Shown here: positions 11,701 through 25,600 of the stretch, in pieces | Layout: every line of letters starts with the position of its first letter | How positions within the stretch are numbered: the stretch's first letter is position 1 | Assembly (NCBI RefSeq): GCF_028858725.1 | Contig: NC_084772.1 | Coordinates: 13,275,048-13,339,047, forward strand | Length of the DNA: 64,000 nucleotides | Direction of reading: 5' to 3' | Origin: Colius striatus | Taxonomy: Eukaryota; Chordata; Aves; Coliiformes; Coliidae | Notes under the pieces: model-generated | Databases searched by the model: none | What the model saw: the letters and a program-made list of their open reading frames with translations, nothing else | Told to the model about the DNA's origin: nothing | Program-made: the position numbers and the translations under genes

Positions 11701-14700
11701 TGTAAAACTAAGGCTTTAAGTTGGCAAAGGGAGATGCACACCTTGCCAGATTTTAAGTGTAGTGGCCAAAGTGTGTGGGCAGTAACTGTGCCCACTCTGA
11801 GCCAAGCAGGAAGACCTGAGTGACTGGCAAGTCATCATTGCCAAGCTCTCTCTTCTGGACATGATTTTCCCCGTTATTTTGATGTAACTTTGAGATGATG
11901 GTTTATCATAGCACTTTTTTTCCTAATCTACCCAAATTGGTTTCATCTGAGTTCCCATCAGCTGTGTCACACCTGGCTTTGACAAAATAATCTCAGTAGA
12001 TTGTAAGGAGCTTGCTTAACCCCAGGATGCCTGGCAGCTTGATTTCCCTACACTTTTGCTAATGGAAGAGCTGGCACATGCTCTGCCTAAGGATTACGAA
12101 GGTATCTAAGCACCAATACTTTTTATTTCCCTTGCAAATTGACAAATACATCATCCACGTAGTCCGATATGCTGGCAGAGAAAAACAATCAATGCCATCA
12201 GATTCCTTTTTTTTTTTTCCCTAACAGTTTTTCATACAACAAAGCTTATTATGGAAAATCAGAAAATAGTTTCCTTAACACTAGAGCCAACTTTTTAAGA
12301 AATACAATTACTTTTGAGGTAGACAGAAAATAATTATTAGGAATGAGTCACATAAATCGTTTCTCTTCAAATTGGTACTGACTTGTTTTCACAACAACGC
12401 ATTTCAGACACCATTTTTTTGAAACTGAAATCAATAATGTAAAGAGCCTGCCAAATTCTACTTTATTAATGATTCTTACTAATGACAAAACTGACTAGGA
12501 GCTTGAAAAAAGAGCTATTCTTTAAACAATTTCTTCCCCTTCCCCTTCCAACTCATCATTCTGGGTCCTACTATGTAAATGTAGGACTTAAGTTGAGGTT
12601 ATACACTGGATTACATTTTTGGCATAGAAATGGTGAAGTCTTGTCACATTTATTCTTGTTGCTAAGAAGAATATTAGGCTGTTCCTAATAAAACACCTGA
12701 GAGTTAATTTATTTTTTTCAAACAAGGACTAAACATTGTATCAGCTTTAACCTCAGTCCTAACTGCCCCACTTCAAATGCCTATGTCATATGCATGTACA
12801 CATTTTAGGTCATCTATAGTCTAAGCACTTGACTCCACAGGAGATGTACTTACACAGTTACCAAGTCATTTCATTAGTAGGTTTCTGCATTTTATATCAG
12901 AATAAATAAACATTACAGCTTAGATGCAAGTTGTATACACATCAGTTAATGTATCACACTAATTCAGCACTTGCAACGTATTCTACTAATCATTAAAACT
13001 ACAGGAACTTTCTTATGAGTGTTAAGGTGCACCTCTCTGACATTTTACTGCAATCCAGTCTTCATCCTCTTAAAAGTTTCTTGAGTGCTTCAACGACTAC
13101 AAGTAAATTGTGCCTGTTTTTTTGCCTGCATGTCTGACTGGGCAATCCCTGCCTCACCATGAAGAATGACAAGATGATAGAGGCACTGTGGTATGCACCA
13201 TGCCTTGGTCCAGCTGGGAAGAATGGAAGCCTGTCCCACAGAACAGGCTATGGAATACACAAATAAAGTAACATGCCAAAGAGAGGAAATATATACATGA
13301 AAGCTGCCAAGACTGTGATGTAATGTCTCTGATTAGCTACAGTCAGGTCTGTACCAGAAAAAATACTTGCCACAGAAACTGTGATGCACAGAGCATGTGC
13401 TCTGAGACACAGACAACCTCAGAGGGACTGCCTTGGCCCTGAAGAGATGTTTTCCTTGGTGCCTGCAGGTCTCTGCCAGTGCTGTGCTCAGCCTGTCCAG
13501 TCATGCAGGCTGCCCTGCTGCACCACACTGGGAAACAAAAGGTGAAAGTTCTGCAAGTTAAACACATTTTTGCAGGTACAGACGAATTGTCAAATTACTG
13601 AGATTCAGAAAAGGGGACGGAGGAGAAATGGGAAATGAGGATAGCTGAAGTGGTGAGCTGAGATGTGGATCCTCGTGTGGCTCAGGGGCTAAGAGCACCC
13701 TGGCAGCCAGTACTACGATTCCACATGGGTCAGCAGCTGTCCTGAGACCTGGCTAGCATGAACCTGGATAAGAAACAAGGGAAGATGTCTTAATCCAGCA
13801 TCTCAGAGCTCTTGCTGCCTCTCAAGCCTGGAAAGAGTCCCTCTAAAGCCCCGATTGCTGGCCTGGAAACTCTGTCATCCTCTGTTTGACAGGTTCATTG
13901 CCTTCATCCAGGGCACCACAGAATCGATGCCTATGCTGTATCTGCTTTATCACATCAGCTTGCACTCAACCAAATCTCTTCACAAGCATAAAATCAGTGT
14001 TCACCATTCACAATAGACCTGTCCCTACATATAGAGATGCATTGTACATAAAACAGGATGTCTTTTCTGCTCGTAACATCTCTTTTTTAAAAATGACATG
14101 GTTTCAGCTGAACTGAGATACAATTTATTTCAGCTGACTTGGTAATTATTGAAGCATTCCATTTTAATTAAGATGATGGATAAGGAAATCTGCCATCAAA
14201 TTGTTTATGGATTTTAGTCTTTGAAAAAAACCTTAACAATATATAACAGATACAGAGAAATAAAGAGAAATAGTATAAAATAATAATAATGCATTGTTAA
14301 TTTTCTGTCACAGCTAATGTAAGGAAGTCTATAGATCAATATGACTTGACAGAGACAGGATGACAGACTCATTTCTCCAATGAGCTGTTTTCTTCTTATA
14401 AGGCAAAACCCCCACTGCATCTGTATGAGATCATCTAGAAAATTCCTCCTCTTGAAAAATACTATATTCTTTTTTGTTGCCTAGTTACATGCTGCTGTTA
14501 CCTTAGAAGGCTGTAGATTCATCTGAATGATTCTGGTAGTGCTGATGTGCTTGAACAGAGGAGTAATGCAAATACATGATCCTTTCTTTGGTAATGGTTA
14601 TGAAAGGGGTGAGTGTGAAATGAAAGAGCCTTTACTCTTTCAATTTTCAAGCAATTTACTGTATTCATCATATCCTTTTTGACATTAATTGTTAAATAAA

Positions 14701-17029
14701 GACCATTCCCCCCCACAGCCTTGGGTGCATGAGCAGGCAGCAAAATCACAGACTTGATGCTTTTGACGTGAGAGTCTGATGCCAAGGAAGCATTCGACTT
14801 GTTCCTGTTAATTACTGCTGTGAGTAAGTGTAGAGAATGGAAAAAAATGTCAAGGCCTGACTTTGATCCCATTTCCAAAACTGTAAGCAGGGAAAAATGC
14901 CATGAAAAGTGATCGGTTTGCTGAATTTCATTACCACCAGAGAATGGGATGATCACTGAGTCCTCCTTTGAATATAAGGAGCTTTGATGATTTGGAAAAT
15001 TAAGGAAGTCCACTTAAAATGCCTAAGGCTCTCAAAGATTTGCATTGTCATGTGCCTATCAAAGAAACCTCTGACAGGGAATTCTGCCCTGATACTTGAA
15101 ACATGCAGAGACTGAGAGCTGAGCAATAATTCTCTGGCACTTCCTCAGTGTGATCAGCAGCTCACCACGCTACTGCCTTTCCAAAGATTTCAGAACGCTG
15201 GTATTCACTAGATGTGGGGCTGCTGCTTGTGGGAGGAACAAGATTAACAAGGAAATAAAGTTATTTCTTATCTGCTTCTGTAACTGTAATTGGTTTTAGG
15301 ATAACATGTTCTTGGTGTGCATTAAAATTTTGCAGTTTTACCTTTAGGACTGAGAGAATTTTAGCACTGAAGTTTTGATTCAGCTTTTTCTAGTTAGGGC
15401 TGTCTTTGAAATTAAGATCTGCCCTGTTCTTTCAGAAAACTACACTTCTCAAGTTCATTGTCTATAACGCTCTTTATGTAAGGTACACACTTCATACTAT
15501 TCTGTTGCCCAAGTCCATGCTTGTGCTTGCTCTCTGTATTTTATCAAGAGCCTAGATTCTGATAATTTTATATTTTTTGAGAGAAAGAGGTAGATAATTA
15601 AGCATAGTATGATCATTATAATTACTATTACATCATTTCTCAAGAATAAAATCAGAAAGAGTGACGATAATAAAGTTTATTTTATTTTAGCATAATTATA
15701 CAGTAAAAATTTTGAAGGTCTTCATCAGAATATCTTGTTGGGCAGCAGAAGCAGTGCAGACAACAAGACATTTAAAAGGAGCAGAGATGTCTATTACTGC
15801 TGTGATGAAAATGTGAAATTTGCCAAACTCAGCATATTCTACATAGACAAAATCTGAGTTCTGGAACAGATGATAACATCTCTCACATTCAAATTCCTAC
15901 ACACTTTACATGAATGATTCCATTACATCACTCACCACAGGAAAAAAAAACCCACGTAAATTCTGCACTGGGCTATAAAGAAGTGTAAAACCTTTCTAAT
16001 CCAAATTTATAAGTCACTCCCGTGACTCTGAGGTTTTGCCCCTGTTTCAAGCTTTCATTTGCTGAAATGAAAGTGAAATGGAGTTTTCCCCACAAGAAAA
16101 GCAAGATCAGGCTTTATCAAGTAAAGCAACTCTGGTTCCCACCAGTCCCCATCAGGAGCCTTTTATAAGGTGTAGCAATTCTAAGCATTATAAATGCACA
16201 TTCGGACACACAACTAAAGTTTTCTGTGTAAGTATAGATTAAAAAATCCTCATCTTTTTTCCTTATCTAGTACACAGAAGAGGGCAGCACAGTTAAAGTT
16301 TCACTTTATATTGACACAAACATTAGAAACTGTGTTTCTGTCTAATGTTCTTTTCCCAGTGACAGATCAATGCAACTCTGTGTGATGGAAGCGTCTTGGG
16401 CATTTCCTCAGAGGACCATAGGTCTGCTCCAACTTGTGGGGTTACACTGCAAGGAGACTTTTCCTTGTACACTTACCATATTCATGGAAACATCTACAAT
16501 ATGATGACTTCATCCAGATTTTCAGACCCCACATCCCTAGATCTTGTTTCCTTTGATATCTCTGTAGCATGTTGAAATGTAAGCAACGCTTTGCCATTGG
16601 CACAGTCTGCTGTACTCCCAGTACCCTCTCTTTAGTCTCTCGCTACAGAGAAGTTTTCCCTTAACGCCATGATTTCCTTCTGCAAGTTTCTGCACCTTTT
16701 CCTGAAGCATTATGTGGAAGATGCCTGCTAACAGGCAACTTTTGAAGACATGGTTCTGCAGGCATATGGAAGAAATGGCCTCTGCAGGTTCCCAAGGGCA
16801 TCTTTAGGCTGTTTTCTACTCATATTCCTGGGTACTAAATCCTTAGTTCCTTGACAAAAGAGTTGTGGTAGATCCATGGAAATGTTACTCAATGCTCAGC
16901 TGACAGCATCAACAGATGCTAAGAATTCTCAGGATTAACAAATCACTGTCCACTGTGGAAGTTCATGAGCACATGGAGTTTAAATAATCTGTGTTTCTAG
17001 TCTATGGGCTTCTGGTCCCCTAATTTCTT
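8741..17029. other. intergenic region, no gene supported
   Basis: About 8 kb without a supportable gene. A more G+C-rich patch lies at about 9860-10150, but its frames have no domain character. A 66-codon minus-strand frame at 11026-11226 resembles a small secreted peptide (see findings). The 164-codon minus-strand frame at 14519-15013 is about as long as chance allows in 64 kb of such DNA. In human the CIAO2B-RRAD interval also holds no gene. Confidence 0.45.
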
Positions 17030-17240
17030 AAAAGATGTATTAGAAAAGACACAGAGAAGGGTAAGTAAAGATCATGTTTACACAAGGAGTGACTTTAGGT
17101 TCCTCAGCCAGGAGAGATAATGACTTCAGAAAGCTGTAAAATCATTATATATATGATGAAGACATGAAGGAGATCTTATTCTCTGCTTCAAGATGCAGTA
17201 AATGGGGGTGGCCACAGAATATAAAAAACCTACATGGGTT
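17030..17240 (+). repeat. old CR1/L3-like LINE remnant
   Basis: Blocks in order resemble the 3' region of old amniote CR1 elements: AGAAAAGACACAGAGAAGGG, then CTGTAAAATCATT, then a GAGATCTTATTCTCT block. No octamer tail is left. It is much more diverged than the CR1 copies further right, suggesting an older subfamily. Confidence 0.4.
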
Positions 17241-20200
17241 AAACAGCAGTTAGAGAATATGCAGAAAAAATACAGCAAGGGCCTCTGAACAAAAGGAATA
17301 CTTTTAGCCTGGCAGTTGTATGGGGGGAGTTTTAATTGTGTTTCTCATGTTCTTATTGTCCATTCTTGTCTTGATATCTGCTACTGACAGCTGCTGGAAA
17401 CTGGCTCTAAGTTGAGTCTGACCCAATACAGCTCCTTTAATTTGTTATTGTAAACAGATTCATTCGTCTTGCCAAGAGCTATTGCTGGTAAACAATAAAT
17501 CTTACATTGCAATTTGCTTCCTTACCACTATGTACTTCTTACTAAGACAGACAGACATTTACTTAGCTCACTCCTTAAACCAACTGTCTGCTGCTATCTG
17601 TAAATTCGGAAACTTTTTCATGGTATCAGACTTCTAGATATGTCTTGTAAAGGGCCTCTGAAATCCACACTAAGGAATATACATGCCACAGGAATTGTAA
17701 CAGGATATTTAGCATTCCACTCATGGATGGATGATGTATGTCACGCACATTGGCCATGACAGGTTTAATACTGAAAAAGGGGAATTAGGGGTGATAAAAC
17801 AAAATAATTATGGAAATGTCTTATGTCATCTTCTGATTTTACTTCAAACTTGAAATGCAATAGGAGCAAACAGCTGATCACACACAGTACGTGATAATGA
17901 GTCCTTTCCGTAGTATCCAAACTCTGACTCTTCCAGCAGAGTACACTGAGCAATTCAAGTAAACTTTAATCTGAAAAACTAAAAATCAGTGCAAATTTCG
18001 AGCTAGACTGAAACAGAGTGCTTTTCCCAAGTACATTCTAACAGGATAGTTTACTAATCTTGAGGCGCACTCTGTGAGAAAGAAATGGTGAAGCTGCACA
18101 GGCAAAAATGAAATTAGATATGACACTTGTGCAATTTCTCTCAGAGCAATGATTCACCTAGCTCAGATGGTCATGGGTTACCTAACAGTGGAAGTTTTTG
18201 AGCTTACTCAAAGCAGTGAGAAATTCAGAGCAGCAGGAAGACGAACCACATTTCCAGTTATTCTTACGCCAAGTTATTTTTTGCACTCTTTGGCAAGAGT
18301 TTTAGAAAGACTGGCCTTTGCTTTATGCTACAAACAATGGACTTAAAATATACCTATTTTATAACTTTCTACCTGGAAAACACAAGCAATAGTACATTCT
18401 TTTGCAATGTCTATCAGGGATCTTTAGAATTTCTCATCTGGGGCTGAGAGGAAGCATAGTAGTCATGACAGAAATCAACTTGTGATTAATTTTGTAGATA
18501 TAATAATGGATTTGGTGAGGTTTCTGCTTGCACTTCCCCTTTGTCACTCCGTGTGAGCTTTCCAAGCTATGTTGATTGCTATAGACTCCAAAGCTGCTCT
18601 TTCTCATGTTACTGTTGCAGCTCCAATTAATGGCCACCACTATTCAATCAAAAATATTTGTCCTTAAACGCACAAATAATTATTAAAAACAGAATAGTTC
18701 CTTGGGTGAAGGGGTATGCTGCCCTCCCTTGGCAATGTCCAAATGCAGGTTCGGTGTGAATGCCACACTTATCAGGCTTTCCAACAAAGGAATTAGTCCT
18801 AAGGCTGACAGCTCCATCATTGCTACAGTTACTCATACAGTTCAAACCACAGCCTACTTTTATATACCTATATATACCTATACACCAGTTTTTACTGCAA
18901 GATAATGCAATATGCCATTGTTACATATGAAAAGATCTAATATGTATTTGTATACAACCCACAAGCTGAACTACTTAGCCCATATCTGATCAGCACACAC
19001 TAGTATGTGATCTTATGTGTGACGGTGAGGAAAACTTGACACCACACTTGTACTATATCCTACTATTTGTGGGATAAAGAAAAAAATGTGGCTTAGTGAA
19101 GTTTCTGGATTGATTCACAAATGGGAGGCTACAGTGGCTTTGCCAGAATCCCAGGATAACCTGATAATTAGGATGTAGTTGTCTGGAGTCCCTGACACCA
19201 AAAATGACTCAGTGCTCGTGACCTCAGCCAAATTTGCTTGGTACTTTCAATAAGCCTAGATCATCACGCTGTGAGGATCTGGGTTAGACAGTAGCCCCTG
19301 GGCTGCAGCTCTGCTGCTGTTTGTGCAACACAGCCACTGCAGGTAATAGGCACCCAAATTGCTCAGGAGCCACTCGTGACTCAAGAGCCACAGATGGTAC
19401 CACTGCTACCATGATAACCCTGACTCACTGCACGTGCTGGCTGGAACGGACTTTCACCCTCAACATTGACAGACTCCAGGTCTGGCCCCATGTAAAGTCC
19501 AACAAAATTATAAGATATCCAGTTTTCAATTCAATACACAAGGAATGCTGTATTAAGCTTACTAAAAATATCAAGTCTACAGCACGTGTCTGAAGCACTC
19601 ATTTAATTAAAACAAACCCTAGACCAGTAGAAGCTAGAACAATAGAAGAGTAGAAAAGCAAGACATTCAAATCTATTTTAAATAGAAATAAATTACAGTT
19701 AATATATCTGCTAGAAGCACAGCCACAGAAATGGAAGGCAGGTGAGAAAAGCAGTGGCCTTAAAATCCTCCAAAGAAATGAGAAAATCAGCATTTCAAGC
19801 CTGTGGTCTCATACGAAATTAGCAGGTGCCTCAGTCATGTATACATGAGTATATAGCAATAACTCACATAGCACATAATTCTATTTGTTGTTAAGAAGCA
19901 CATTATAAGTCTCAAGTGATCAACCTGAAGTATCTGTTAATTCCTTCCAACTTCACAAATAGCTGGACCTATTAAGATCACAGCTACATGATCCCCCTTT
20001 CTCTCCAGTCTCAGGCACAAATCCTGCAGCAGATGGGAACAGACCTAACTGCCTTGGCACAGCATTCCTCTCTGCAGCTGTACTCATCTCTACAGGAAAA
20101 ACTGAAGCCCTGGGGACTCAGTCCGAGGTCATCTCACTTTCTGTTAAAGGACAACTCACAGAACCCAGTGCTAGATCCTAAGTAGTATCTTGTAACCATG

Positions 20201-22020
20201 GTGGTGTTCCATAACCATTAATTCATTTGTTATACCTGGGTGCTGGCACAAAATAAGTATTTGCCACAGAGTCCTGAATTTTTCTATATGATTTCTATAG
20301 GATATTACTTTCTTTTAAGTCATTTTTCCTGCTGAAATGCTGTTTTCTCCAAGTTTTTATTTAGCACCTCTACATATGCCTTTCCTACTTTTTTTGGTTT
20401 GTAAGAGTTTTTACCTTGCATATGCATCATTAAAATATTACCTGTAATTCTCATCAGCAAATGACTGGGAAAAGATCTGGCTTCTCTAAGTCCTGACAGT
20501 GAAAGTCCCATTTTTAGTTTGGTTCCAGTCAGCAGTGCTATATGTGGCACAAAAGCGGCACTGTATCTTTGGTTCTGATGCTTCTCAGATTTCTTTCTCA
20601 CAGAAAAGAATTAAAAATACCCCCCTACTTTATATGTCAACTTCTAAAGTTTGACCCTGACAGACAGTAAATGCATGCAGGAAAGCCTGATCCAAAAGAC
20701 TTAAAAACTCTCTCAGAATATTTTCAAGTGAGAATTTCAAGCAGAAATATTCAAATTTCCAGAAAGTTAATTGAAGACAAACTGGAAGAGTATTTACACA
20801 ATTAACTGTACATAATAACAGATTAATCAAGATGGTTTGGCAGATTCCAGTTTATTCAAGTTAAGTAACCACAGTGTATTTCAAATGCTAACCATAATTT
20901 ATTTCAATATTATTTAAAATGCTAATCAGAGGTTTATCATTCAGTTCAGTCAACTGAAACACACACTTCATTTCACCACCAAACTTTGACTATTTAAACT
21001 GACAAGGCTATTTTGGTTGCTATTTTGTGAGACAGGCAGAGAGAACTTGCTGCAAGCACTTGGTGATCTTTAACTGCCACATTAACACTTCAAAACATAG
21101 TTATCGGGGTGAAGGGGCCAAAACCACCCTAAGAGCATGGACTGGAGAATTATAATTGCCTCCTGAAAATAACAATATATTCATTTTCTTAACTTCATAG
21201 GAAAAAATATCCACTCCCTGTGGTCAGACCCTTCAAAGTATTTTTCATTATTATCTTTGTTGCAGTTAAATAGCCTGAGAAGATTAATGTTATAAGAAAA
21301 AAGCTGTTTCTGAGCTGGTATGCTATATTTTACCCACTGTGCAGCCCCACAGCCCAATCCCACCGATTCTTTTATTTCCCCTTCTCTGTTCCCTACATCT
21401 ATAACTTAATTTCCATAACCTCCCTATCTCTTGCCTTCTTTAGCCGTGTCTCTGCAGCTGATTCCCAAACCCTTAAACTTTCACGGATCTGATGGCAACT
21501 GTCCCAATACAGTCACAGGGATTTTCCCGTACTGGTCAGGCTGTAATCTTTCAGGAGCAGGAGCCAGAGCTATTTTGGCTGTAAAACGTCTAACACGTTT
21601 CGGTTGCTAGGTAAACAATAAACTGTACACACGATGCTTGGGTGAGCCATTCAGAATACAAGTATAGTTATCTGGTTAGTCCTTTCTTCACCCGATCACA
21701 CGGTAATGACTGTGACACTCATGCGATAAGACTTCCACTGTCTCACTTTGCTGCTCAGGTGAAATCAAGAACAGAATTTGACCTTTATGTTTTATATTGG
21801 CCTCTTAAACTGTTAACACTGCTCATGGACACAGTGGCAAGCTTATTGTGTACATGCAACACGTACTACGGGTACTTTTCCCATAACTCACTCCTGAACA
21901 GTAATACAAATACTACAAATATTTTTCCTAATACTACTGTAGACACCAGGGCTGTAGCTAAACTCCTGGACAATGACATAGAGCCTAACAAGCCAAGGAA
22001 AACTATCCGCATACAAGACG
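17241..22020. other. intergenic, upstream of RRAD
   Basis: A+T-rich sequence with no supportable gene. The 159-codon plus-strand frame starting at 21642 runs into the RRAD CpG island and has no domain, no homologue I recognise and no splice logic. The last kilobase may hold RRAD enhancer elements, including an imperfect X-box-like sequence at 21603-21616. Confidence 0.4.
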
Positions 22021-22341
22021 CGCTCTCTCCCGCAGGGCTGCGAGTGGAAACAAGTAACATAACAGCAAATGGGGCGGGCTGGAGCCAGGCCGAGGGACAG
22101 GCTCACCGGGGCACGGTCTGAGCGCATAGCCCGCTCCGCGTCCCCCTCGCCTCGCCACGGCGCTCGCCCTGCCCGGCCGTGCCGCGGCCCCAGCAGCAGC
22201 TCCGCGCCGCCGGGATGGGAGCCTCGCCGCCGAGCCTCGCCCAGCCGTGCGGTGCCGTGGGCGGACGGCGCTGCCCACGGCCGTGCTGACAGGGCGCCGC
22301 GCGGCGCGCGTCACGGTGGGGAGGGCCGGGCTGGCGGAGCC

Positions 22342-22348
22342 ATAAATA
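22342..22348 (+). promoter_or_regulatory. TATA-like box of RRAD
   Basis: ATAAATA within CCATAAATAGG lies about 30 bases upstream of the likely start of the non-coding first exon, around 22370-22380. A TATA element within a CpG island suits an inducible, muscle-enriched gene such as RRAD. The surroundings look like a CArG box but have seven, not six, A/T bases between CC and GG, so I do not call an SRF site. Confidence 0.6.
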
Positions 22349-22374
22349 GGGGCGACGATCGCGGTGGCGGCAGC

Positions 22375-22469
22375 ACTCGCTGAGGGAGCTCCCGCAGTGG
22401 CACAGGCAGATAGCGGCGGGGAATCCCTTATTGCTTCCCTCCCTCCTTCCATCCCCGGAGTGCTCCGAG
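22375..22469 (+). other. RRAD: RRAD non-coding first exon (5' UTR)
   Basis: The 3' end at 22469 is fixed by a good donor (GAG|GTAAGC). The 5' end is only estimated from the TATA-like element. The following intron, 22470-22604, is 135 bp and ends in a CTCCGGCTGCAG acceptor, 12 bases before the RRAD start codon. Confidence 0.6.
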
Positions 22470-22490
22470 GTAAGCGCTGCTCCGCGGGCG

Positions 22491-22535
22491 GCACGGCGCG
22501 GCATAGCACGGCGCGGCATAGCACGGCACGGCGGC
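22491..22535 (+). repeat. 15-bp tandem repeat in RRAD intron 1
   Basis: Three adjacent 15-base units of the form GCACGGCGCGGCATA. The first two are identical, the third altered. They fill the middle of the short first intron. Confidence 0.8.
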
Positions 22536-22616
22536 GCTCGGCCGGGGCTTGCGCGCTGCAGGGGCGGCGGGTGCTGACAGCTTTTCTGTCTCCTCCGGCT
22601 GCAGCTCGGTACTCCC

Positions 22617-25600
22617 ATGACTCTGAACCGTGGTGACAAGCTGCGCTGCCTGGACAAGCGGCGCGGCAGCATGCCCTTCTCCGCGCACCAGCACCTGCAC
22701 CGGCGCAGCATGCCCGTGGACGAGAGGGACCTGCGGGCTGCCCTGCCGCAGGGCGAGCTCTCCAGCCTGGTGCGCTGCACTTCGTACAGCCCCGGCGAGG
22801 AGCATCGGGAGAGCTGGACCTCCGACTCCTCTGACTCCGTCATCTCCTCGGGCAGCGATTCCGACAGCAACCTCTACAAGGTGATCCTGTTGGGCGAGCA
22901 CGGCGTCGGCAAGACCAGCCTGGCGCGCATCTTCGGCGGCGTGGAGGACTGCGCGGACGCGGAAGAGGCCGGTGAGGGCGCGGGGCACCCATGCAGCACC
23001 CGGCAGGGATCGGGGTGGGACCCTCAGTCTCGGGGACCCGCCGCTGGCAGCGGCAGAGCACGGCCGCACCTCCCCGGCCACCCCTCGCCCTGCGGCCACC
23101 CCCCACCAGGCTGCCGGCGGAGATGGAGAATAACTTCTCTTTTTTTCCTGACTTTTTTCCCGTAGGAAATACATATGACAGGTCAATTATAGTTGACGGA
23201 GAAGAAGCGTCTCTCGTGGTGTTTGATATATGGGAGCAGGTACTTATGGATTTATTTTCTCTTTATGGCTTGGTCAGTGGTCTACTCTTTAAAAAGGTAG
23301 AAATGGAACATTATGTCTGCCCCTTTCTTCCAGCAGATCAGTAACATTTAAAAAGTGACATTAAAAAAAAAAAAAGTAATTCATGCAGCCTTTGTTCTCT
23401 CCTGCAGTTAATTGCTTGTAGACAGGCAGGCAACTTAGAATCCTGAATGGGGCTGGAGCGTGAATCCTTTTAATTCTTTGAATAAGCAGCATCTTACATG
23501 AGCAGCCCAGGGAATTAGTGTAAAATTAAAGATTCACAATATGAGCAGTGCAGACCTGACATATTTCTGGAAACATGAACATTTTGTTTTGTAATGTATT
23601 TGAAATAAGATTTTTTTTTTTTTTAATGGGAGTTTGGCTTATTTTTACTTACTGTTCCTTATAAAGCTAAGGAAAAGAAGGTGTTTACAGTAGATAAATC
23701 ACTAATCAGTGTGAAATAGATTTTTCAATGCAATAAATGCATTTCTTGCCTTCTGTTTTAGGGTGACAGTCAATGGCTTCAGAACCACTGTATGAAAATG
23801 GGAGATGCCTACATTATTGTATATTCAGTGACAGACAAAGTTAGTTTTGAAAAGGCCTCTGAGCTAAGAATCCAGCTAAGAAGAGCAAGGCAAACAGAAG
23901 ACATTCCTATTATTCTTGTGGGCAATAAAAGTGATCTGGTGAGGTCCCGGGAAGTCTCAGTGGATGGTAAGAGACACTATTTGCTTGTATAGTAATGTCT
24001 AAATTAGTAGCAAAGGCTATGGAGGATCATGGTCAATAGATATGGTCTGTGTTTGGTGTAGAAAAATGTATAATTTGAAGCACATTAGAGAAACAAAACC
24101 AAGTGGCTCATGCTGAGAGACCTGGTACCACAGAAAACAGTGGAGATGGTGGTGTGGCAAGATTTGTGTCTGTGCAGAGCCAATGCTCTGAAATACACTA
24201 CAAGAGAAAAAAAAACATTGAAGCTGCAGCTTTAGCATACTGTTTTGTGTAGGATTCATTTTTGGTCAGTATTAACTGAAAGGGTTTAATTGTATGTTTG
24301 TGTGCAGCAGCACTTGCTAGTCTGGAAGGTCTGATAGCTCGAGCTATGCTTTTTAAGACAGGAGTGTCATGTCATAGAACCCAGGGAACCTTTGAAAAGG
24401 GTGATCCCATATAGTGTGTACAATCCTCTTGAAGTGACTCCATCACATTTGAGTTGAGCTGATGAGACCAGGTTTACACCACTTAAAGTCTTTTTGTGTA
24501 TGTTCTCCAGCTGTGATCAGTGAGAATTCTACTCAGCTAGTTCTAGCTAGCATTTCAGTAGTGAGAGCACAGCAACCACTGCCAACACTACAGTACTGAT
24601 TTCACTTAAACGTTGGTGGGTTTTGGTTGGTTTGGTTTGGGTTTCTTTTGTCACTGGGAAGAATCTTCTGAAATATTGGTGTTTTGATGATGATGAACCA
24701 TTTTTTGCTGGAGTTCATTAGGAGCTCACTTTTTTCAGGCTGGTAGCAGTGCATGGTTTTGTCCTAGTCATGATATCAGTACTGACCTCAGGTTTACAAC
24801 TTTGCCACAAACTGAACATGGAAATTTGCAAATGATTCAGAGTTAAGGACTTGCATCTGGAACATCAAGCATCTTGCATTTTGGATGCAGTCCTAGGCAA
24901 ATCCAATGGTGTACAACTTGACCTCTAGTATTCTGTTCAATGACTTGACTTTGTGGACTGTATCAGCTTCATTTGCCGCCAGCGTGAAAAGCTTTCACTT
25001 GTAACATCAAGGCAAAGGAGCATAATTGCTCAATGTCTTCCAGAACAAATAAACTCTATTTTTTTCTGTACCTTGTGCTGCTTGCTGTCAAATAACATGC
25101 ATGCATCCAAGTCCTTCTGTAGCAGCTTTAGCTCTTAAACAACATTGGGACAGTCTGCCTACAGCACTGTTGTTGCCATATACTTAGTACTATGGGTCAA
25201 ATGAGATTTCTGACCATAGCAAGACAAACCCAAGAACAGACAGGAGGCAAAACCATGACTTTGACTTTCCTACTATGTAGTAAAGCTCTTTTGAGGCACT
25301 GAAGGCACCTTCCTTACTTTTTAAAGACTATTTTTGTCTTGTTTTTCTACCAGTAAACAAAGAAAATGAATTTTTCCACTCATCTCCCTTTTTCTCTTTC
25401 CATGTAGAGGGACGGGCATGTGCTGTTGTGTTTGACTGCAAATTCATTGAGACCTCAGCTGCTCTTCATCATAACGTCAAGGACCTGTTTGAAGGTATTG
25501 TTCGGCAAATTAGACTCCGCAAGGACAGTAAAGAAGACAATGCGAGGAGAATGGCCAACACAAAAAGAAGAGAAAGCATAGGCAAAAAGGCAAAGCGATT

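Larger units (their letters stand above)
22030..23120 (+). promoter_or_regulatory. CpG island covering the RRAD promoter and first exons
   Basis: Very CpG-rich DNA from about 22030 through coding exon 1 to about 23120. It explains the long overlapping frames on both strands, which are not genes. The island covers the TATA-like element, the non-coding first exon, its short intron and the RRAD N-terminal coding exon. Confidence 0.8.

Noticed and set aside
14519-15013. 164-codon minus-strand open frame, the longest outside the CpG islands
   Set aside because: About one frame of this length is expected by chance in 64 kb of DNA of this composition. It has no domain, no signal peptide and no splice partners.
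21642-22121. 159-codon plus-strand frame upstream of RRAD
   Set aside because: Crosses from A+T-rich DNA into the CpG island, with an abrupt change in residue composition and no recognisable family.
22340-22350. CArG box at CCATAAATAGG
   Set aside because: Seven A/T bases between CC and GG instead of six; read as a TATA element instead.
22003-23186. Several long minus-strand frames (up to 255 codons) across the RRAD island
   Set aside because: Stop-poor GC-rich DNA opposite the true RRAD exons gives such frames. They are rich in Arg, Pro and Ala and cross RRAD exon-intron borders.
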